Assembly (NCBI RefSeq): GCF_003096655.1
Contig: NZ_QEKQ01000006.1
Location: forward strand, 124,001-188,000
Length of the DNA: 64,000 bases
Reading direction: 5' to 3'
DNA from: Tamilnaduibacter salinus
Lineage (GTDB): Bacteria; Pseudomonadota; Gammaproteobacteria; Pseudomonadales; Oleiphilaceae
Of this stretch, positions 1 to 9,561 are shown piece by piece. The position numbers and the translations under genes are program-made. The first letter of the stretch is position 1; the number at the start of each line of letters is the position of its first letter. Under the pieces are notes generated by a model. It was not told the DNA's origin, did not search any database, and worked only from the letters and a program-made list of their open reading frames with translations.

Positions 1-129
1 TGGGCGTGATTCACCCCCGTTCTCCGGTCCGCTTCTGCCGTCATCATCCACACCTCATCGATTGCTGAAGAGAACCCCAACGTTCAGGTTCCGAATTCAC
101 GCCCTATGAGCGTATATTTGGACGCGCCG

Positions 130-549
130 TCATCCATCGATCATCTCGCGGATGGGCTCGGGATCATGGCCCGCCTCATGGGCGGCTTTGAGGAGTCCGG
201 GAATATCGCAACCGGGCTTCCTGCTCCTGGCATGGGCCCAGAGGTGGACCGCTCGACGACCTGTCCGACAAAAGGCCAGAACCGGCGATGGTGCATGGTC
301 AAGCGCCTGGCCAAAGGATTCGATATCGTCGTCGGAGTACTCTCCCGGCGAGACCGGCACGCTATGCCATTCCAGCCCAAGGGCCTCGGCCCTTGCCCGG
401 AGGGACTCCTCTCCGGGATGATCCTCGGCCTCACCGGGACGACGGTTGCAGATCACTGTCCGGAATCCCCGGTGGGCCACCTCTTTGAGGTCATCCGGCG
501 TCACGGCATCCGCGATGGAAACCGCAGGCTCTATCTGCTGAATCTTCAT
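130..549 (-). CDS. DUF442/TIGR01244-type sulfurtransferase or phosphatase-like protein
   Basis: Small cytoplasmic protein of 139 residues. It resembles the DUF442 (TIGR01244) family, a fold between dual-specificity phosphatases and rhodaneses. A CxxGxR active-site loop (CRTGRR, Cys94-Arg99) sits near the C-terminus as expected. In the Blh proteins of Xylella and Agrobacterium this domain is fused to a persulfide dioxygenase-like metallo-beta-lactamase domain. Here the two are separate genes: the hydrolase ends 13 bases upstream, so the two are very probably co-transcribed. A role in sulfide or persulfide detoxification is inferred from that partnership; activity as a phosphatase instead cannot be excluded. 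Nothing coding was seen in bases 1-129 downstream of it. Confidence 0.8.
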   Translation of the reverse strand: MKIQQIEPAVSIADAVTPDDLKEVAHRGFRTVICNRRPGEAEDHPGEESLRARAEALGLEWHSVPVSPGEYSDDDIESFGQALDHAPSPVLAFCRTGRRAVHLWAHARSRKPGCDIPGLLKAAHEAGHDPEPIREMIDG

Positions 550-561
550 CAGAACCTCCTC

Positions 562-1428
562 TCAGAAACGGTTGATCGGCACCTTCAGATAAATCTGACC
601 ATTGTCCTCGGCCGGCGGCATGTGCCCGGCCCGCATATTCACCTGTACGGAGGGCAAGATCAGCCGAGGCATACCCAGCCCGGAGTCCCGCTTGGTCCGC
701 ATCTGAACAAAGTCATCTTCGCTAACACCATCGTGAACATGGATGTTCGCCCGGCGCTCCTCGCCGACCGTGGTCTCATGCTGGTGCTCATCGCGCCCTG
801 GCGCCTTGTAGTCGTGGCACAGAAAAATCCGCGTCTCATCGGGAAGAGACAGTACTTTCTGAATGGAGTGGTAGAGCGTTCGGGCGTCACCACCAGGGAA
901 GTCGCACCGGGCCGTTCCGAAGTCCGGGGCGAACAACGTATCGCCAACAAAGGCCGAGTCACCAACCACATACGTCAGACAGGCCGGTGTGTGACCGGGG
1001 GTATGAAGGACTCGGGCCTCGAGTTCCCCGATGCGGAACGAATCCCCCTCCTCGAACAGGCGGTCGAACTGGCTGCCGTCGCGGGCAAACTCCGTTCCGG
1101 CATTAAAAGCCTTACCGAATATGTCCTGAACCTCCACGATCCGGGCGCCAATGCCCGTTTTCCCGCCGAGCTTCTCGTGCAGGTACGGCGCCGCGGAAAG
1201 GTGATCGGCGTGCACGTGCGTCTCCAACACCCACTCCACCGACAGGTCGTGCGTTCGAACGTAGTCAATGATCGCGTCCGCTGAGCGGACGTCGGTCCGG
1301 CCGGCGTCGTAATCGAAATCCAGCACGGAATCCACAATGGCGCAGGACCGGCTGTCCGGGTCCTGAACGATGTAACTGAATGTGCTGGTCGGCTCATCAA
1401 AGAAATGGGTGACGATCGGGCGTTGCAT
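562..1428 (-). CDS. Persulfide dioxygenase-like MBL-fold hydrolase (ETHE1/Blh type)
   Basis: A 288-residue metallo-beta-lactamase-fold protein. The metal-binding HxHxDH motif (HVHADH, about residues 71-76), the later HTPGHT histidine region and a GDTLF aspartate region are all visible. The overall pattern fits the ETHE1/Blh branch, glutathione-persulfide dioxygenases that oxidise sulfane sulfur with one Fe(II). The reading frame extends to a GTG at 1464. The ATG at 1428 is preferred because GGGAGGAG lies just before it and the N-terminus then starts at the usual family position. It heads a two-gene unit with the DUF442 protein. Substrate is inferred from family membership only. Confidence 0.85.
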   Translation of the reverse strand: MQRPIVTHFFDEPTSTFSYIVQDPDSRSCAIVDSVLDFDYDAGRTDVRSADAIIDYVRTHDLSVEWVLETHVHADHLSAAPYLHEKLGGKTGIGARIVEVQDIFGKAFNAGTEFARDGSQFDRLFEEGDSFRIGELEARVLHTPGHTPACLTYVVGDSAFVGDTLFAPDFGTARCDFPGGDARTLYHSIQKVLSLPDETRIFLCHDYKAPGRDEHQHETTVGEERRANIHVHDGVSEDDFVQMRTKRDSGLGMPRLILPSVQVNMRAGHMPPAEDNGQIYLKVPINRF

Positions 1429-1464
1429 GGCTCCTCCCACAAACCGCTCGGTTTGACGTTTCAC

Positions 1465-1572
1465 ATGATCTTTAGGCCACCATAACCCAACTTTTTAATC
1501 TAAGCATAGACTTTTTTGTTATATATGAGCTCTGACGAGATGAACAGCCATCATGAGGAAGGCAGTGTCTGG
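1465..1572 (-). promoter_or_regulatory. AT-rich promoter region of the hydrolase pair
   Basis: This gap between the AEC transporter gene and the hydrolase is much more AT-rich than its surroundings, with A/T runs at about 1490-1525. It is the only plausible place for a promoter of the hydrolase/DUF442 pair. In related Blh operons a BigR/SqrR repressor binds AT-rich palindromes. No clear palindrome and no regulator gene are visible here, so this is a location call only. Confidence 0.3.
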
Positions 1573-2493
1573 TCAGCCGCCGATGGCGGTGACCATCAGC
1601 GGAATATAGATCAGGGAGAACAGGGTACTGAGCAGCGCCGTCCCGGCCGCCTGACGGGGCGCCGTTTCCAGGAGCGTCGCAATAACGACCGTATTGGCCG
1701 CGATCGGGGTGATCGAGATGAGGAACACAGCCTGATAGACCGCCGATTCGTACAACCCGAAGACATGACTGTCCAGCCACCAGAATGCCATGGCGAGCAT
1801 GGGCCAGAGCAGAAACTTGCCGAAAAAGGCGAGAGCAGTGAATCTCGGATTGCCAACCAGCCCGCGGAAGCTGGTGATGCTCATACCAATGATCATCATG
1901 CCAAAGACACTGTAGGCACCGCGCAGGTTATCGAACAGCGGGACGAAGACCTCTGGGATCGCCCCGCCCGACAGGTTGACGACCGCCGCCAGACCAAAGG
2001 CGTAGACCGTTGGCAGACGCGCCACCCGAACGAGACAGTCCCGCACACTGAAGCGCCCTCTCGCCGCCAGATAGAAGCCGACAGAGTTCTCGAACAGTGT
2101 CGTCCCCAGCATGCAGACGATGTACAGCGCCAGGCCTTCTTCACCGAACAGCAGCAGTGCAACCGGAATGCCGAAATAGCCGGTGTTGCCGGTCCCCACG
2201 GCCAGCGGTAGCACGGCGCCACTGCCATCCCGGACCCAGTGCGAAGCCAGCGGGCGGACCAGCAACGCCACCGTCAGGCACAGCCCGAATGTCAGCAACG
2301 GCAACAGCAGGACGCCCGGAGACAGCGGTGCCTCCATGACCCCGGAGAACACCACGGCCGGCGTTACGATATAGAGCATGATGCCCGCAATGTGACGGCC
2401 GCTGGCGGACATGTACTGACCCGCAACCCACCCGAGAGCAACCAGGATATAGACCGGGAGCAGTTCGTAGAGCAGGGCCAGTGCGGCGGACAT
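1573..2493 (-). CDS. AEC family (auxin efflux carrier-type) transporter
   Basis: An integral inner-membrane protein of 306 residues, almost entirely hydrophobic with about ten predicted membrane segments. Its N-terminus (ELLPVYILVALGWVAG) and the central TGNTGYFGIPVAL and MLGTTLFENSVGF stretches are typical of AEC family permeases (PF03547), which export or exchange organic anions such as malate. The ATG at 2493 is chosen over an in-frame ATG at 2568 because AAGGA precedes it and the first membrane helix follows at once. Substrate is unknown. It reads in the same direction as the hydrolase pair, 145 bases upstream, but the gap suggests a separate transcript. Confidence 0.85.
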   Translation of the reverse strand: MSAALALLYELLPVYILVALGWVAGQYMSASGRHIAGIMLYIVTPAVVFSGVMEAPLSPGVLLLPLLTFGLCLTVALLVRPLASHWVRDGSGAVLPLAVGTGNTGYFGIPVALLLFGEEGLALYIVCMLGTTLFENSVGFYLAARGRFSVRDCLVRVARLPTVYAFGLAAVVNLSGGAIPEVFVPLFDNLRGAYSVFGMMIIGMSITSFRGLVGNPRFTALAFFGKFLLWPMLAMAFWWLDSHVFGLYESAVYQAVFLISITPIAANTVVIATLLETAPRQAAGTALLSTLFSLIYIPLMVTAIGG

Positions 2494-2615
2494 GGCATTC
2501 CTTGTCGCAAGTGTGGAACAGGTTTTGAAGCGCTCAGCCGGGCCGGTTAGCCTTGTAAGCATCGCCAAGGAAGTGCTGATTCATTCCTTAAGCTAACCGG
2601 AACGGAGCGATCAGA

Positions 2616-3059
2616 ATGTCCCGGATTCTACGGATTCTCTTCATGGCCTTCATTGCCAGCGTTCACCCCGTCGTAGCGGAAACGCTGCCCGACCGGGACG
2701 CCCTCACACAAAAAACCCGCGCATTCATGGGCACCCTGTCCGAAGGCGATGCCACGGGCGCCTACCGCAGCCTGCGACCGTATCTTGGGGTGCCCGCCAC
2801 ACCGTTCGACAAGGCGGCGAAAAAGGCCGACGACTATGCCCGTCAGGTCCGGGAGCGCGCTGGCGATCCGGTTGGCGTGTCACTGGCCCGGGAAGCGGCC
2901 ATCGGCCACGACTTCCATCGCGTGACCTGGCTGCAGAAATTTCCGGCGGCGGCGGTCGCCTGGCAGTTCACCTTCTACCAGCCCGATGACGGTTGGAAGC
3001 TGGTCGGCATTTCCTATACCACCGACCTTGAGAGTCTCTATCGGCCCGTTACCCGCTGA
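2616..3059 (+). CDS. Secreted protein of unknown function
   Basis: A 147-residue protein with a clear signal peptide (MSRILRILFMAFIASVHPVVA, cleavage after about residue 21). The mature part is a small alpha/beta domain with a polar helix around residues 65-85 (AKKADDYARQVRERAG) and a C-terminal half ending in a YQPDDGWKLVGISY strand. That layout resembles periplasmic NTF2-like or DUF4019/DUF3887-type domains, but I cannot assign it firmly. It is transcribed divergently from the AEC transporter and stands alone before the suf promoter. Function is unknown. Confidence 0.7.
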   Translation: MSRILRILFMAFIASVHPVVAETLPDRDALTQKTRAFMGTLSEGDATGAYRSLRPYLGVPATPFDKAAKKADDYARQVRERAGDPVGVSLAREAAIGHDFHRVTWLQKFPAAAVAWQFTFYQPDDGWKLVGISYTTDLESLYRPVTR

Positions 3060-3105
3060 CAATCACCATCTGCCCCGCCTCGAAAAAGTCGGTATAATTT
3101 GCCCG

Positions 3106-3124
3106 GCCCGCCTGTGAGGCGGGC
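3106..3124. other. GC-rich hairpin between the orphan gene and the suf promoter
   Basis: GCCCGCC and GGCGGGC (3106-3112 and 3118-3124) form a 7-bp stem with a 5-base loop. It lies 47 bases after the stop of the secreted orphan and just before the suf promoter. No T-run follows on either strand, so it is at best a weak terminator. Confidence 0.4.
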
Positions 3125-3131
3125 TACAAAA

Positions 3132-3164
3132 ATACCTGACTATTTTACTCTGATATTGTATAAT
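3132..3164 (+). promoter_or_regulatory. suf promoter overlapped by an IscR type 1-like site
   Basis: A 25-bp element at 3132-3156 (ATACCTGACT, ATTTT, ACTCTGATAT) matches the published type 1 IscR consensus at 22 of 25 positions by my alignment. It overlaps a sigma-70 promoter: -35 CTGACT at 3136-3141, 17 bases, then a perfect TATAAT at 3159-3164. Binding of [2Fe-2S]-IscR there would block RNA polymerase, so suf should be derepressed when Fe-S clusters are scarce. The leader from about 3171 to sufB is 180 bases and holds an imperfect hairpin (3273-3299). No iscR or sufR gene is in the window. Confidence 0.75.
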
Positions 3165-3349
3165 CCCGCACCAGAGCCCACCCAATAACGTCGAAAAAGG
3201 GCCGTCACCGCGCACGCTGTCGCCTGGAATCCAGGGCATAAAAGGCGGCGTATGACGTACTGAATTTTCCATGGAAAGCCCGTCAACCTCGGACTTTCCG
3301 TGACGAGCGCCCGGCATTGGGCCTGCACCAGAGAGACGGAGCAACGACC

Positions 3350-4795
3350 ATGGCAAACACCGAAAAGCAGGTGGACGAGGCCATCAAACGGGAATACGAA
3401 GCGGGCTTCGTAACCGACATTGAGGCGGACACCTTTGAGCCTGGCCTGAACGAAGATGTGATCCGGCGACTGTCCGCCGTCAAAGGCGAGCCGGAATTCA
3501 TGGTGGAGTGGCGCCTGAAGGCCTACCGTCGCTGGCTCGAAATGCAGGAGCCGGACTGGGCCCACGTGAATTTCCCGAAGATCGACTTTCAGAACATCTC
3601 CTACTATTCCGCACCGAAGCGGGAAGAGGACAAGCCCCAAAGCCTGGATGAGGTCGATCCGGAGCTGCTGCGCACCTACGAAAAGCTCGGCATTCCACTG
3701 CACGAGCAGGAAGCACTGGCGGGCGTGGCCGTCGACGCCGTTTTCGACTCAGTCTCCGTCGCGACCACGTTCAAGGACCAGCTTGCCGAAGCGGGCGTTG
3801 TGTTCTGCCCGATTTCCGAGGCGGTTCACAAATACCCCGAACTGGTCCAGAAGTACCTGGGCAGCGTCGTACCCCACGGCGACAACTTCTTCGCCGCGCT
3901 GAACTCGGCGGTCTTCTCGGATGGCTCGTTCGTCTACATCCCGAAAGGCGTCCGCTGCCCGCTGGAGCTGTCCACTTACTTCCGCATAAATGCGGCGAAC
4001 ACCGGCCAGTTCGAGCGCACACTGATCGTTGCCGACGAAGGCAGCTATGTCAGCTACCTGGAAGGCTGCACCGCACCGATGCGGGACGAGAACCAGCTTC
4101 ACGCCGCCGTTGTGGAACTGGTGGCGCTGGACGACGCCCAGATCAAATACTCCACCGTCCAGAACTGGTACCCCGGTGACGAGGAAGGCAAGGGCGGCAT
4201 TTTCAACTTCGTCACCAAGCGGGGCATGGCCCACAACCGGGCCAAGATCTCCTGGACGCAGGTGGAGACCGGCTCCGCTGTGACCTGGAAGTACCCCAGC
4301 TGCGTGCTGCGCGGTGACGACAGTGTCGGCGAGTTCTATTCCGTCGCACTGACCAACAACTGGCAGCAGGCCGACACCGGCACCAAGATGGTCCACCTGG
4401 GCAAGAACACGTCCAGCACCATCATTTCCAAGGGGATTTCGGCCGGCCACAGCAGCAACGCCTATCGGGGGCTCGTGAAATACGGCCCCGGCGCCGGTAA
4501 CGCGCGCAACTTCACCCAGTGTGATTCGTTGCTGATTGGTGATACGAGCGCCGCACACACGTTCCCGTACATCGAGAGCAAGAACAAGAGCGCCATCGTT
4601 GAACACGAGGCCACCACATCCAAGGTCAGCGACGATCAGATGTTCCTGTGTCGCCAGCGCGGTATCGACCCGGAGCAGGCGGTTTCCATGATCGTGAACG
4701 GCTTCTGCAAGGAAGTGTTCAAGGAGCTGCCGATGGAGTTCGCCGTCGAAGCCGGCAAGCTGCTGGAAGTCAGTCTGGAGGGCTCGGTGGGCTGA
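3350..4795 (+). CDS. sufB: Fe-S cluster assembly scaffold SufB
   Basis: A 481-residue cytoplasmic protein highly similar throughout to SufB, which with SufC2 and SufD forms the SufBC2D scaffold on which Fe-S clusters are built. Recognisable stretches include [35 protein letters not shown] and the C-terminal [18 protein letters not shown] motif. The start at 3350 (MANTEKQ) is chosen over an in-frame TTG at 3317 because it matches the usual N-terminus and follows a GGAG. It is the first gene of sufBCDS-A-T-E. No SufR/IscR-type repressor gene precedes it, unlike many bacterial suf operons. Confidence 0.97.
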   Translation: MANTEKQVDEAIKREYEAGFVTDIEADTFEPGLNEDVIRRLSAVKGEPEFMVEWRLKAYRRWLEMQEPDWAHVNFPKIDFQNISYYSAPKREEDKPQSLDEVDPELLRTYEKLGIPLHEQEALAGVAVDAVFDSVSVATTFKDQLAEAGVVFCPISEAVHKYPELVQKYLGSVVPHGDNFFAALNSAVFSDGSFVYIPKGVRCPLELSTYFRINAANTGQFERTLIVADEGSYVSYLEGCTAPMRDENQLHAAVVELVALDDAQIKYSTVQNWYPGDEEGKGGIFNFVTKRGMAHNRAKISWTQVETGSAVTWKYPSCVLRGDDSVGEFYSVALTNNWQQADTGTKMVHLGKNTSSTIISKGISAGHSSNAYRGLVKYGPGAGNARNFTQCDSLLIGDTSAAHTFPYIESKNKSAIVEHEATTSKVSDDQMFLCRQRGIDPEQAVSMIVNGFCKEVFKELPMEFAVEAGKLLEVSLEGSVG

Positions 4796-4859
4796 TCGCC
4801 CACCCGCTCCCGGACCACCACGAACACGCACCGAATTTCAGACAGAGAGACCCCGATTC

Positions 4860-5627
4860 ATGCTGAGCATTCGCAACCTGCACGCCGCAGTGGAAGGCGA
4901 GGAAATCCTCAAGGGCATCAACCTGGACATCCAGCCGGGCGAGGTCCACGCCATCATGGGCCCGAACGGTTCCGGCAAGAGCACACTGTCCCAGGTGCTG
5001 GCCGGCAACGAGACGTTCGAGGTCACCAGCGGTGAGGTCCTGCTGGATGGCAAAAACCTGCTGGAGCTGGAAACTGAAGAACGCGCTCTGGCGGGCATCT
5101 TTCTGGCATTCCAGTACCCGGTCGAGATTCCCGGGGTCAGCAACCTCCAGTTCCTGCGCACGGCCGTGAACGCACATCGCGCTCACCAGGGCAAGGAAGA
5201 ACTCAGCGCCGTTGATTTCATGAAACTGGCCAAGGACATCACTCAGCGGGTAGATCTGGACGCATCCTTCCTCAAGCGTGGCGTAAACGAAGGGTTTTCC
5301 GGCGGCGAGAAGAAGCGCAACGAAATCCTGCAGGCCCTGTTGCTGGAACCGCGACTGGCGATCCTCGATGAAACGGATTCCGGCCTCGACATCGACGCCC
5401 TGAAAACCGTCGCGCAGGGGGTGAACGAGCTCCGTTCCGAAGACCGGGCGATCCTGATGATTACCCACTACCAGCGCCTGCTGGACCACATTGTGCCGGA
5501 TAAGGTGCACGTACTGGCCGGCGGTCGCATCGTCAAGTCGGGCGACAGCGAGCTGGCAAAGGAACTGGAAGAGCACGGGTACGCTGGCCTGGGCGTCAGC
5601 GATGACGAAGAAGCCACCGCCAACTGA
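4860..5627 (+). CDS. sufC: Fe-S assembly ATPase SufC
   Basis: A 255-residue ABC-type ATPase of the SufBC2D complex. The Walker A GPNGSGKST (residues 34-42), the SufC-type signature FSGGEKKRNE and Walker B LAILDETDSGLD are intact, followed by the ITHYQRLL H-loop region. ATP hydrolysis by the SufC dimer rearranges SufB-SufD to expose the cluster assembly site. It lies 64 bases after sufB, the longest gap in the operon, with GAGAGACC before the ATG. Length and motifs match the family. Confidence 0.97.
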   Translation: MLSIRNLHAAVEGEEILKGINLDIQPGEVHAIMGPNGSGKSTLSQVLAGNETFEVTSGEVLLDGKNLLELETEERALAGIFLAFQYPVEIPGVSNLQFLRTAVNAHRAHQGKEELSAVDFMKLAKDITQRVDLDASFLKRGVNEGFSGGEKKRNEILQALLLEPRLAILDETDSGLDIDALKTVAQGVNELRSEDRAILMITHYQRLLDHIVPDKVHVLAGGRIVKSGDSELAKELEEHGYAGLGVSDDEEATAN

Positions 5628-5639
5628 GGGAGGGGATTC

Positions 5640-6926
5640 ATGAAAGCCGCACCAACTCTCTCTCCGGCTTTTCTGCAGCCGGCAGGTGGCAAGCTGCCTG
5701 AGCCGCTTCTGACCCTGCGTCAGCAACGCGGTAAGGCGCTGGTCGACATGCCCCTGCCGACTCGCAAGACGGAGAACTGGAAATACTCCAGCCGGCACCT
5801 GAAATTGACAGAGGAGCTGGCCAACAGCCTGCCGTCCGGCCGCAAAGCCGGGCCGGGGCTGGCTCTCGACCATCCGCACATCCTGATTCACAACGGGGTT
5901 GTGGTCCCGGAAGCCAGTGATTTTCCGGAACTGGATGGCATCGAGATCAGCAGCTTCGCCGATCTGGACGACGACACGGCCGGTCAGCTCGCCGAAAGAC
6001 TGGACAACACGCTCGATAACCAGGCCATCCAGATGGCCCGACTCAATGCCGCACGTTTCGAGGACGGGCTCTACATCCGCCTGAAACCGGGCGCAGTCCT
6101 GGAAGAGCCCCTTTACGTCATTATCGAGACCGATGCCGGCGCCAGTGGGTCTGCCTACCCGCGACTCTATGTCGACGTGGGAGCCAACAGCCAGATGACA
6201 CTGGTTGAGGAGTACATCTCCAGCGGCGACGATGCGGCACTGGTGGACAGCGTCACCGAATTCAGCCTCGGGGAAGGCGCCAACCTGACCAGCATCCGGC
6301 TGTCTCTGGAAGGCGACTCCGTCCAGCACATCGGTGCGACCGGCGCCCGGCTGCTGGGGCACGCCCGGCTGGACAGCCACACCGTCGGCTTTGGCGGTCC
6401 ACTGCGGCGCCACGACCTGCAGGTCCGCCTGGAGCAGCCCGGCGCGGAGTGCCGGCTGAACGGCGTTGCCGTCAGCCAGGGCAAGCAGCATTACGATAAC
6501 CACACAACGATTGAGCACGTCGCGCCGCACTGCAACAGCGAAGAGACGTATCGCAACATTGCCGCGGACGAGTCACACATCGTGTTCAACGGTCGTATCC
6601 ACATCCATGAGGATGCGCAGAAGTCCGCCGCGGACATGAACAACAAGAATCTCCTGCTCACGACCGGTGCCGAGATCGACGCCAAGCCGGAGCTGGAGAT
6701 CTACGCCGACGACGTCACCTGTGCCCATGGCGCCACCATTGGGCAGCTCGACGACAGGTCATTGTTCTACCTCGTGTCACGCGGCATCAGCCGTCAGCAT
6801 GCCAATACGCTGCTGACCATGGCATTCATCAACGAGCTGGTGGAGCAGATTCCGGTCGAGGCGGTTCGCCAAACCACCCAGGCCCGGCTCAACCAGTTCA
6901 TCGAGCAAGCGTTCGAGGAGGCCTGA
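5640..6926 (+). CDS. sufD: Fe-S assembly scaffold partner SufD
   Basis: A 428-residue SufD, the paralogue of SufB in the SufBC2D scaffold. The conserved C-terminal core is clear: YDNHTTIEHVAPHC, FNGRIHIHEDAQKSAADMNNKN, and AEIDAKPELEIYADDVTCAHGATIGQLD, including the conserved His used for cluster assembly. The N-terminal KTENWKYSS motif is also typical. A strong GGAGGGG precedes the ATG, 12 bases after sufC. No anomalies seen. Confidence 0.96.
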   Translation: MKAAPTLSPAFLQPAGGKLPEPLLTLRQQRGKALVDMPLPTRKTENWKYSSRHLKLTEELANSLPSGRKAGPGLALDHPHILIHNGVVVPEASDFPELDGIEISSFADLDDDTAGQLAERLDNTLDNQAIQMARLNAARFEDGLYIRLKPGAVLEEPLYVIIETDAGASGSAYPRLYVDVGANSQMTLVEEYISSGDDAALVDSVTEFSLGEGANLTSIRLSLEGDSVQHIGATGARLLGHARLDSHTVGFGGPLRRHDLQVRLEQPGAECRLNGVAVSQGKQHYDNHTTIEHVAPHCNSEETYRNIAADESHIVFNGRIHIHEDAQKSAADMNNKNLLLTTGAEIDAKPELEIYADDVTCAHGATIGQLDDRSLFYLVSRGISRQHANTLLTMAFINELVEQIPVEAVRQTTQARLNQFIEQAFEEA

Positions 6927-6931
6927 AACTC

Positions 6932-8179
<1,248 letters not shown>

Positions 8180-8192
8180 CGGAGGAAAGGTC

Positions 8193-8549
8193 ATGACTGC
8201 GGAAACCTTTGATCCCAATGCCGGTGGCGTCACGCTGACCGATGCCGCCGTCAGCCATATCCGCAAACAGCTGGCCGGCAAGCCGGATGCCCACGGTATT
8301 CGGCTCGTCGTGAAAAAGAGCGGCTGTTCCGGCTACATGTATGAGACGGAGTGGGTCACTGAAGAGAGCGACTCCGATGAAATCTACCGCGTCGACGACG
8401 TGGCCGTTTACGTCGATCGCAGTGTGTTGCCGCTGGTCAGCGGCACAGAGATCGATTTTATCCGGGAGGGACTGAACTATATGTTCCACTTCCGAAATCC
8501 GAACGCGACCGCTGAGTGCGGCTGCGGCGAGAGCTTCACAGTCGCCTAG
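8193..8549 (+). CDS. sufA: A-type Fe-S carrier protein (SufA/IscA family)
   Basis: A 118-residue A-type carrier that receives Fe-S clusters from the SufBCD scaffold and delivers them to apoproteins. The three ligand cysteines are present: Cys45 in KSGCSGYMY and the C-terminal CGCG pair (Cys109, Cys111). It could equally be called IscA or ErpA by sequence. The position directly after sufS, 13 bases downstream with GGAGGAAAGG before the ATG, makes a Suf-dedicated carrier the best reading. In E. coli sufA comes first, so the order here differs. Confidence 0.9.
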   Translation: MTAETFDPNAGGVTLTDAAVSHIRKQLAGKPDAHGIRLVVKKSGCSGYMYETEWVTEESDSDEIYRVDDVAVYVDRSVLPLVSGTEIDFIREGLNYMFHFRNPNATAECGCGESFTVA

Positions 8550-8557
8550 GACGGACA

Positions 8558-9100
8558 ATGAAGGAACGGGAAGTTGTACTGACCAAGCGTGACGTCGAAG
8601 CACGGCTGGTGCCGGATGGCACTCTGATCTGGATTCCTTCGGATACCTTCGTCACGATCACCCAGTCGCTGGGCGGCACGTTCAGCGTGGCCGTCAACGG
8701 CAATCTGGCGCGCGTCGAAGGTCACGATGCTGACGCGCTCGGCAAGGAACCGCCCGAGAGCAACTACGAGACTCCGGAAGACGGCACGATCAACGAAAGC
8801 CAGGTCTGGGAAGCGATGCGCGAGTGCTATGACCCGGAAATTCCGGTCAACGTCGTCGATCTTGGCCTGATTTACGAGTGCCACGTCACCAACGACGCTG
8901 AGAAGGGCAACGAGGTGTTCGTACGCATGACCCTGACCGCGCCCGGTTGCGGCATGGGCCCGGTCATTACTGAAGACGTCAAGCGCAAGATCGAGCACGT
9001 TCCCAATGTGGACCGGGTCGAGGTGGAGCTCACGTTTGATCCGCCGTGGGATAGCGAAATGCTCACCGACGAGGCGAAACTGGAACTGGGGATGCTGTAA
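8558..9100 (+). CDS. sufT: Fe-S maturation factor SufT
   Basis: A 180-residue protein with a C-terminal DUF59/MIP18 domain: WEAMRECYDPEIPVNVVDLGLIYEC and LTAPGCGMGP, the latter carrying the family's conserved cysteine. The N-terminal 75 residues are the SufT-specific extension. SufT proteins help mature Fe-S enzymes such as aconitase and lipoate synthase under high demand. The start at 8558 gives the usual N-terminus and follows AGGA; an upstream in-frame start at 8516 would overlap the sufA end. Its stop overlaps the sufE start by one base. Confidence 0.9.
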   Translation: MKEREVVLTKRDVEARLVPDGTLIWIPSDTFVTITQSLGGTFSVAVNGNLARVEGHDADALGKEPPESNYETPEDGTINESQVWEAMRECYDPEIPVNVVDLGLIYECHVTNDAEKGNEVFVRMTLTAPGCGMGPVITEDVKRKIEHVPNVDRVEVELTFDPPWDSEMLTDEAKLELGML

Positions 9101-9561
9101 TGACCGACGCTGTCGCCGACTCTTTCATTAATAACCCGCTCGGCCAGAAGGTCACCATTGACGATGTGGTGGAAGGCTTCGAATTCCTGGACGACTGGGA
9201 AGAGCGCTATGCCTACATCATTGACCTGGGACGACAGCTGCCGACGTTTCCCGAATCAGAGAAGGTCGAGGACAACTACGTCCACGGCTGCCAGAGCCAG
9301 GTCTGGCTGATCCACCACGTTGATCCGGATACCGGCAAACTCTTCCTGCTGATCGATAGCGACGCCATGATTGTGCGCGGCCTCGCCGCCATCATCCTTG
9401 TCGCGCTCAACGCGCGGACGCCGCAAGATCTGCTGGACGTCGACCTGGACACCCTGTTCGAACAGCTCGACCTGTTCCGCCACATTTCCCCGACCCGGGG
9501 GAATGGTCTGCGGGCGATGATCACCCAGATCCGGGGGGTTGCCGCGGAAGCGGCCGCTTGA
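9100..9561 (+). CDS. sufE: Sulfur acceptor protein SufE
   Basis: A 153-residue SufE, which accepts persulfide sulfur from SufS and hands it to SufB. The acceptor cysteine is Cys64 in the conserved YVHGCQSQVW motif. A C-terminal ISPTRGNGLRAM motif is also typical. The ATG overlaps the sufT stop (TAATG), so translation is coupled. It closes the suf operon; the following 237 bases hold an inverted-repeat element rather than a gene. Confidence 0.95.
   Translation: MTDAVADSFINNPLGQKVTIDDVVEGFEFLDDWEERYAYIIDLGRQLPTFPESEKVEDNYVHGCQSQVWLIHHVDPDTGKLFLLIDSDAMIVRGLAAIILVALNARTPQDLLDVDLDTLFEQLDLFRHISPTRGNGLRAMITQIRGVAAEAAA

Noticed and set aside
106-1284. Long open frame of 392 codons on the plus strand
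   Set aside because: Antisense to the hydrolase and DUF442 genes, composition-driven in GC-rich DNA, with no family resemblance.
3093-3098. A TATAAT upstream of the main suf promoter
   Set aside because: No -35 element at suitable spacing, and a GC hairpin lies just downstream.
4770-6530. 586-codon open frame on the minus strand opposite sufC/sufD
   Set aside because: Shadow of well-supported suf genes; no ribosome-binding site and no recognisable domain.
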